64,000 nt of DNA from Chimonanthus salicifolius. Lineage: Eukaryota; Streptophyta; Magnoliopsida; Laurales; Calycanthaceae. The notes beneath the pieces were generated by a model. The model did not search any database and was not told where the DNA came from. It saw only the letters and a program-made list of their open reading frames with translations. Shown one piece after another: positions 58,383 through 64,000 of this stretch. The translations under genes and the position numbers were made by a program. Position 1 is the first letter of the stretch, and each line of letters starts with the position of its first letter. The stretch spans positions 94,361,064-94,425,063 of the forward strand of contig CM023532.1 in the NCBI GenBank assembly GCA_013350335.1, written 5' to 3'.

Positions 58383-59168
58383 GCCCAATTGTGAGCATTT
58401 TGATGGGTTAAATTGGAGGGTGAATGATGTTTATGGCCTCCAAAGGGTATGAATGGATAATGGACTGTGGTTTAAATGCATGAGATAAACCCCATGGGAA
58501 GATTTGAGGAATTGGATATTTTGAAACCATGACCCATTGTATGAACCATTTAAAGGGTTAAGTATGGGGTTTTGGATGGGTTTAAATGAATAAGGGTTAG
58601 GTGAATTAAAGGGCTAATTTTAATGATGTTATGTCATGATTAAATGGGTCATTAAGGGATTGAATTAATGATCAATTATGGGCTTAAGTAGGCATGAATG
58701 AATGAGTAATTAATCATGTAAAGGAGTAGTGGCAAAAATGGTAAATAGTGGCTAAAGGGAAGAAACTCATTAAGATATGATTTATGGGCTTAGAAATGGT
58801 TAAAACATGGACTAATGGTTAATATGTAATAAGGTACCGGACATCGCAAGCGGTACCCGGATCGGCGACCGGGTCTATCGGGCGGAAACGAAAGAAAGAA
58901 CGCTAGTCGGTATTTGGTAGGATTCCTACCTTTTTGTAAGCCATGGATTGAGTGATGGTTTCTTTGAATTATTTTGGAAATTATATGGTTTGTTTTTAAG
59001 ATGGGTTTGGATTTTGGTATTATGTGATGAGTTTCCTTTGATTTATTTTGATAATCATGGAATTGCTTTAAGATGGGTTGTATGCCTATGATTTACATAT
59101 ATATTACATGGCATATGGCATCTACATCTCATGCATGGCATGGGAGGGATATGACAGGAGGATACTTG

Positions 59169-59351
59169 TGTTGATGTTACCTTGATGAGTGCTTTGCCGT
59201 CAAGGTGTTGCTTATGTTGATGTTACCTTGATGAGTGCTTTGCCGTCAAGGGGGATACTTGTGTTGATGTTACCTTGATGAGTGCTTGGCCGTCAAGGGG
59301 GATACTTGTGTTGATATTACCTTGATAAGTACTTTGCCGTCAAGGGGGATA
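59169..59351 (+). repeat. Class C hairpin tandem repeat, period 46-48 bp, four units
   Basis: CTTGATGAGTGCTTTGCCGTCAAG-type units start at 59181, 59227, 59273 and 59321. Arms CTTGATG and CGTCAAG differ at one pair (T opposite G), so these have not been restored to perfect pairing, unlike 38498-38675. Confidence 0.85.
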
Positions 59352-59830
59352 TGGTATAGGGATAGTAAGGATGATGGGTGGGATTCATAACACAGACACC
59401 CATGGCATGGCATTCATTTTGTGGCTTTTCGTTATATTATTATCTGTATTGCTTGTTATCATTAATCCATGTGTTAGCCCTACTCGGAGTCCTACTGGGA
59501 GCGTTGTCTAACGCCCTACTTCTACCCTAGCTGATAACACAGGAGATGCCGAAAACGAAGGACGAGACGGGAGCCAAGCTTAGAAGCTTGGGGAGGCGGA
59601 CCATTTACTTTATTTAAGTTTATCTTGGGAAATGTGTATTGGTATAATTTAGCTTGTCGGACTGTATAATTCAGATTACTTGCTATATGTTGGGTTTCTA
59701 TTTTGGAACATTGAGATGTTGAGATGTTTTGGTAATATTATGAATACTATCTTCCTTGCTATCTAAAAATGGTAGGTTAGCCACTATTGTAATATTCCGC
59801 ACTTACGGTAATATTCCGCAAGCTTACTTC

Positions 59831-59918
59831 TACGTGTGAATCATTCTTGTAGACTTCGTTCCACGCACACGTAGGGTTGGCCAGTTAAGGGCCGGGCTTT
59901 AGAAGCTCGGACTTAACT
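59831..59918 (+). other. Twin U5 stem-loops
   Basis: TACGTGTG (59831-59838) with CACACGTA (59866-59873); AGTTAAGGGCCGGGCTT...AAGCTCGGACTTAACT (59883-59918). Confidence 0.82.
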
Positions 59919-60819
59919 CGCGTCGTGACGTCCTCGCCCTTTTTCACTCTTTATTTCAAAAGAAAAAAAAATAGACTCTGAATTTCGGTGAAAAGGGGCT
60001 GGCGTTACAGGCTCCCCTCCCGGTCATCGACCTTTTCTTTCCCTTTCCTTGTATCTGCATTCTCCTCTGAGAATAGAATTAGGGCGTTAGATCAACGCGC
60101 CCAGTAGGTTCCCGAATCAGGGCTACCACATGGTTAGCATATAAAACATGCATATACATATCATAGTACATGATCATCAAAAACATATAAAACCATGCTA
60201 TGTATGTATGCTAATGTTATGAGCCCCACCCCATCACACATACATAGCCATCACTTGACGGGACTCTTACCGTCAAGGTAAATCACAATACACTTCCATC
60301 TGGGTCTCACATGATAAGGTAATCCACAGTAATCCTCGTTACCTGTGGAAAGACGCTTCATCATTGAGTTGATTCATATCACATATTAGTCCTCCTGGCG
60401 GGACTCTCATCGCCTAAGGAGACCAATGTGACTATGATCATCTTGTCACTCCTCCTGGCGGGACTCCCATCACCTAAGGAGGACGGTAACTCATAACTGC
60501 AATAATGTATAACCTCAGTCATCATCCCATGTCCATGCATGAGATGCCAATGATTTGTATGCCATTTGTAAATGCATAACATATCATTTGAAACCACATA
60601 AAATAAACAAGAGTCTCATAAAGAAAACTAGGATAAAAACTGTGGTTACAAGTAGGTAGGAAACCTACTGAAGATTTACTTCAGTAATTGATCTTTCTTT
60701 AGCGTCACCCGGTCACGACTCGCACATCGTTCAACTTCCGGTACCTTGTCCATATAACAATCAGTAAATCATAACATCATTTACTTATTCATTCACATCT
60801 AAGACTCATCCACATCATG

Positions 60820-61633
60820 TGGGGTTCGGCCATGCCCTTGGCCGAACATCATCAACTTAGAACTTGTCATTTTATGGGGTTTGGCCCTATACTTGGCTGA
60901 ACCTTCTATTCCCACTCTTCCATCATCAATTGGTTCTCCATTATAATACTTTAAACCCTTTATAAAATCATGGGAATAATATCAAACACAACCCATGAAC
61001 TTAGTCCATTTATTCCAAAAACAGCCCATGGGGTTCGGCCATGTACATGGCCGAACCCAATGGTTCTCTTGATTTATTTTGTCCATCATCTACCCATGAT
61101 TTGAATCAATAACTTAACCCTACCATTGATATGGTTCATCATTTAATTCCCATAAAACATCATACTCTTACATGGTTTTTATCACACAAAATCATCTAAT
61201 ATTTTCATGGGGTTCGGCCATCCAAAGTGGCCGAACCCTATGTCCATGTTTTGGTCCTCTTTAGCATGTTTTAAGTGTCACTTATACATATAAAAATCAG
61301 TACAATGATACCATGTTTTTACCCTTCAAAACCATCCAAATAGGTTCATCAACTTGTCCAAATGACCATAATACTTCATGAGATTCGGCCATCCAAGATG
61401 GCCGATCCCAATGGTCCATTTCATCAATTTTAATCCACTGTTTAGACCCATGCTAACTTCAGTCCTTATGTCATTCAAATCCATGTTTTTAACCCTCTTT
61501 AAAACATGCATTTGAATCTTAAATAAAACTCAAAAACAATCCACAAAAACTCCATGGTTTCCATGTTTCAAAACATCAAACCAACCTATCTTTTACATGG
61601 GATTCGGTCCTCCATGGTGGCCAAACCCAATGG
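60820..61633 (-). repeat. Class A hairpin array, six copies
   Basis: 60820-60849, 60874-60905 (decayed), 61026-61062, 61206-61241, 61377-61413 (GATTCGGCCAT/ATGGCCGATC) and 61595-61633 (decayed). In 61026-61062 the core is GGTTCGGCCATGTACATGGCCGAACC, a palindrome without any unpaired loop. Confidence 0.9.
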
Positions 61634-62666
61634 TCATCTTTACCATTTTAAAACCTCTATTAATCAAGTTAAAACCTTGTGCATTCGGTCATAACCATGG
61701 CCCAATACACACCCTTTTTCTTACAACTTATTTGGCTTAAACACTTAAGAAATCTTACCAAATTTTCCAAACTTTCTTCTTGCCTTTGATCCTTGGTTTC
61801 TCCTCTCTTGTTTCCTTCTTTCCTTATTTAATTCTTTACTGGTTTATGCTTGAATAACTGGTGCCAAAACCTCTGTTGTTCAGCCAAGAAAAACGAACTT
61901 GAAGAGAGGGAGAGAGAGATGAGACTTTCTTGGATACTCTATGTAAAAATCGGCCAAGAAAGGTAACCTTTTCCTTTTGTAGTTTCCATCCCATCTTCCA
62001 TTCATTTCCCTCATTTAATCTTGGAAAAAACGATGGGTCATTGGGTGCCATCCAAGGCACCCCTTCACCCAAACGGTGCATCTATTCACATTAGCCATTG
62101 CATCTCATTCAATAAGATGATGCCGCCCCAACCTTGGTGTCCCTTGGCTTGGCCAAGGCACCCTTTCACTCCCAACGGTTGGGATTTATTTCCTAAGTGT
62201 TGTGTGAGATTCAAACACCCTTTCAATATCCATTTGACTCACTTGACTCAAGGCCCTTTTTATTCCAACTCAACTCACCTCACTTAACACACTTAATGCA
62301 TCTCATTTTAATGCATTTGAGTCAACTCATTTTCTTAAATCCAGCTCACTTCAAATCAGTCCAACTCAAGCTGAATTAACTCACACTTGAGTTCAATTGA
62401 GGGCCCACACGGTCATCCGTGGTCAACTTGGTCAACCCGACCCATTGGGTCCAATTGGGCCCTTTGACCCATTTAGCCATTTTCGACCCAATTGATGTTC
62501 ATTACCCAACCGATCAAACTTGACATTGATAATGTGCTCATATGATATTAATTTGAGCAATGGACCCCACATTTTCTTATTTGACATCTCAAAATAATTA
62601 ATTTAACAAACCAGGGGCATTTTCGTAATTATCCACTTCATTGAGAAATTGGGGTGTTACATACAA

Positions 62667-62702
62667 TATAACCTTCTTTTTAATATTTTCGTCCCGAAAA
62701 TC
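62667..62702 (-). other. Polypurine tract of the second non-autonomous element
   Basis: Minus strand TTTTCGGGACGAAAATATT followed by AAAAAGAAGGTTATA, then the TSD and solo LTR. It belongs to the LTR at 48997-56379. Confidence 0.82.
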
Positions 62703-62754
62703 GAACGAAGTTGGGTTTCAAAACATATTACATGAATAATTCAGGGTGAGCAGT

Positions 62755-62860
62755 TCTCACCTCCGATTCAAGTTCCCAAGTGGCCTTTTCAATACCATGT
62801 CGATCCCATACCACTTTGACGAACTGAATCGCTCTATTTCGCAACACCCTTTGCTCAATC
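62755..62860 (-). pseudogene. Chromodomain scrap of a gypsy pol gene
   Basis: Matches 6240-6345 and 31880-31985 (CAAGTTCCCAAGTGGC and CTGAATCGCTCTATTTCG). Out of frame and about 100 bases long. Confidence 0.62.
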
Positions 62861-63289
62861 TCATGTTATATCTTTTTCTCGTGAGCCATTTGTGATCTCA
62901 CGTAGCTCAATCTACTCTATTTCACTTTACCTATTCTCATGATATTTTCCATACGTACCGGCTCAATACGTTCTTTTAGCTACTCTCTGTGTGAGGTAGC
63001 CCGCCAATGTGATCCTATGCTCAAAATTTTTTCTGATTCCATTTTAACTAGATTTCCAGCTTCACTCTCCTGGAATTCCATCGGTTAACTACAGAGTCAG
63101 GTGATCAGTCTAACTCGGCAGTCGCCCATAGCTTCCCATTCAAGTTTCACCAGACTCTTATCTTTTCCATTAAATACATCTCCAAAATTTTGCATATCTT
63201 CATTTGCCCATATGTCACTATGTGACTAACAACTTTTGTTCCAACTTCTACGATACCGATACCTGGCATCAATCCAAACCACCATGGGA
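62861..63289 (-). other. Shared internal block, no gene seen
   Basis: Parallel to 6345-6790, with matching phrases throughout. No reading frame of note. Confidence 0.5.
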
Positions 63290-63690
63290 ATAATCACCCG
63301 TGGTTAAATACACCCATCTTGGGTATCTCTCTTTCAGTAAATATCATCTATCCCTGTTTAATAATCACTCATGAATATAACCCTCCCATGGGTATAATCC
63401 ATTCATGGAAATAATTCATCCTTGAGCATCCCTCTGACCATGAGTATCATGTATCCGCAGTTAATAACCATCCATGAATATAACCCACCTATGGGTATAA
63501 TCCATTCATGGAAACCATCCATCCTTGGTATCACTCTGTCCATGAATATCATTTATCCTTGGTTAATAACTATCCATGAATATAACCCACCTATGGGTAT
63601 AATCCATTCATGGAAACAATTCATCCTTGGTACCACTCTGTTCATGAGTACCATCTATCCATGATTAATAATTATCCATTCATGGAAACC
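63290..63690 (-). repeat. Tandem repeat, period about 100-110 bp, about four units
   Basis: ACCCACCTATGGGTATAATC, CATGGAAACCATCCATCC and CACTCTGTCCATGA recur in order. Same family as 6781-7075, with one more unit. Short frames in it (63422-63664) only reflect the repeat. Confidence 0.82.
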
Positions 63691-63794
63691 ATGACATTTA
63701 CCATGGGGCCACTGTATCTATTGTTGAATCTACATATCCACCAATAGTCGTCGTCGTTTCTCAATAAGGAATACTATAGTACGTGTAGTGGGCA

Positions 63795-64000
63795 TTTGTT
63801 GTACTACGATGCTAGTAACAATGCGAAGGCAGTAGATCAAATAACGCATAAGCATATGAACTACAAATTACTGCCATACCTTGAATTACCGAATGATCCA
63901 CCATCTCTAGAGGAGAAATCGAAGTATTCATTCGTCCAGATTCTTGTAACTAAGTTAGTCGAGCCGAACAACGGAGAGAACCCCTGAAGTGAGGAGATCT
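63795..64000 (-). pseudogene. Protease-region scrap of gypsy pol
   Basis: Matches 47210-47460 of the Tekay-type element (ACTGCCATACCTTGAAT, GATCCACCATCTCTAGAGGAG), covering the region of the protease start. The catalytic DSG motif is not preserved. Continues beyond the window. Confidence 0.65.

Larger units (their letters stand above)
56785..60009 (+). mobile_element. Solo LTR, hairpin-rich family
   Basis: TGTAATGGCCCG at 56785 to GGGCTGGCGTTACA at 60009, 3225 bp; perfect TSD GGCTC (56780-56784 and 60010-60014). It has a single perfect class A hairpin (58348-58382), four class C units (59181-59345) and U5 stems (59831-59918). Confidence 0.95.
56381..62661 (-). mobile_element. Solo LTR, hairpin-rich family, at an LTR/PPT junction
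   Basis: TGTAACGCCCCGCCC at 56381 to GGGGTGTTACA at 62661; perfect TSD TACAA (56376-56380 and 62662-62666). Split by 56785-60009; own length about 3.05 kb. It landed exactly across the boundary GTTACA/ATATA between the older LTR and its PPT. Class A hairpins 60820-61633, U5 stems 56479-56564, class C hairpin at 60258-60280. Confidence 0.92.
48997..64000 (-). mobile_element. Second non-autonomous element (partial), interrupted three times
   Basis: 3' LTR 48997-56379 (with solo LTR 50241-53870 inside), then its PPT and internal region at 56380 and 62667-64000. The two are parted by solo LTR 56381-62661, which landed one base inside the internal region. The left flank CAAGT (48992-48996) should be repeated after its 5' LTR outside the window. 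Internal content resembles 6160-7070 but then continues into a protease scrap rather than the zinc-knuckle ORF, so it is a different internal deletion. Confidence 0.85.

Noticed and set aside
2100..61633. Regularly spaced identical hairpins that resemble a CRISPR or bacterial REP array
   Set aside because: Spacing varies from 80 to 480 bases, spacers are LTR sequence shared among copies, and the context is plant retrotransposon DNA.
63422..63664. 80-codon frame with repeated residues
   Set aside because: It is the translation of the 100-110-bp tandem repeat, antisense to the element.

Overview
This is plant nuclear DNA made almost wholly of nested LTR retrotransposons. I see no intact host gene, tRNA, rRNA or CRISPR array. 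The signs are plant Ty3/gypsy chromovirus (Tekay/Del-type) coding remnants, LTRs that begin TGTAACRCCCC and end GGCGTTACA, initiator-Met tRNA primer sites (TGGTATCAGAGC), and 5-bp target-site duplications (TSDs). I cannot name the species. Setting and density suggest a repeat-rich, pericentromere-like region of a large plant genome.

Layout. (1) A solo LTR (+) spans 478-21311 (TSD GGATA/AGATA). Inside it is a complete non-autonomous element (-), 2716-19957 (TSD AGTGG), itself interrupted by solo LTRs at 8705-12655 (+, TTCTT/TTATT) and 13469-16897 (-, GAACC). (2) 21312-22402 holds an unclassified LTR end. (3) A miniature TRIM-type element (-), 22403-27067 (TSD GCCCA/ACCCA), is split by the solo LTR 22441-26449. 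(4) 27068-28439 is unassigned, with a diverged internal duplication. (5) A Tekay-type element (-) fills 28440-48996 and has been exploded by later insertions. Its parts, in element order, are: 5' LTR scrap, leader, gag, protease, RT, RNase H, integrase, polypurine tract (PPT), LTR 29891-31801, a second PBS, a second gag and a second LTR scrap. It is therefore a tandem copy sharing one LTR. Insertions are the solo LTRs 33096-35399 (+, TGGAG) and 36029-45840 (+, CCCAA/CCCAT); the latter contains 37842-43295 (-, TTTTA), which contains 41069-42686 (-, TTTAT). (6) A second non-autonomous element (-) has its 3' LTR at 48997-56379 and its internal region at 62667-64000 and beyond. It is broken by solo LTRs 50241-53870 (+, ACCCG/ACCTG) and 56381-62661 (-, TACAA), the latter containing 56785-60009 (+, GGCTC).

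How the parts relate. The non-autonomous elements share the PBS, PPT, leader and a chromodomain scrap with the Tekay-type element, so they were probably mobilised by its gag and pol proteins in trans. One carries a small acidic, zinc-knuckle ORF in the gag position.

The most unusual signal is in the long LTRs. They carry arrays of short, near-perfect hairpins of several classes. The main class has arms GGTTCGGCCAT and ATGGCCGAACC and is present in roughly 55 copies. Arms change together, loops occur in both orientations at equivalent positions, and two adjacent stems upstream of the PBS keep pairing while their bases change. This fits either selected RNA/DNA structures or palindrome-correcting template switching. 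All assignments are from reading the sequence; no database search was run.
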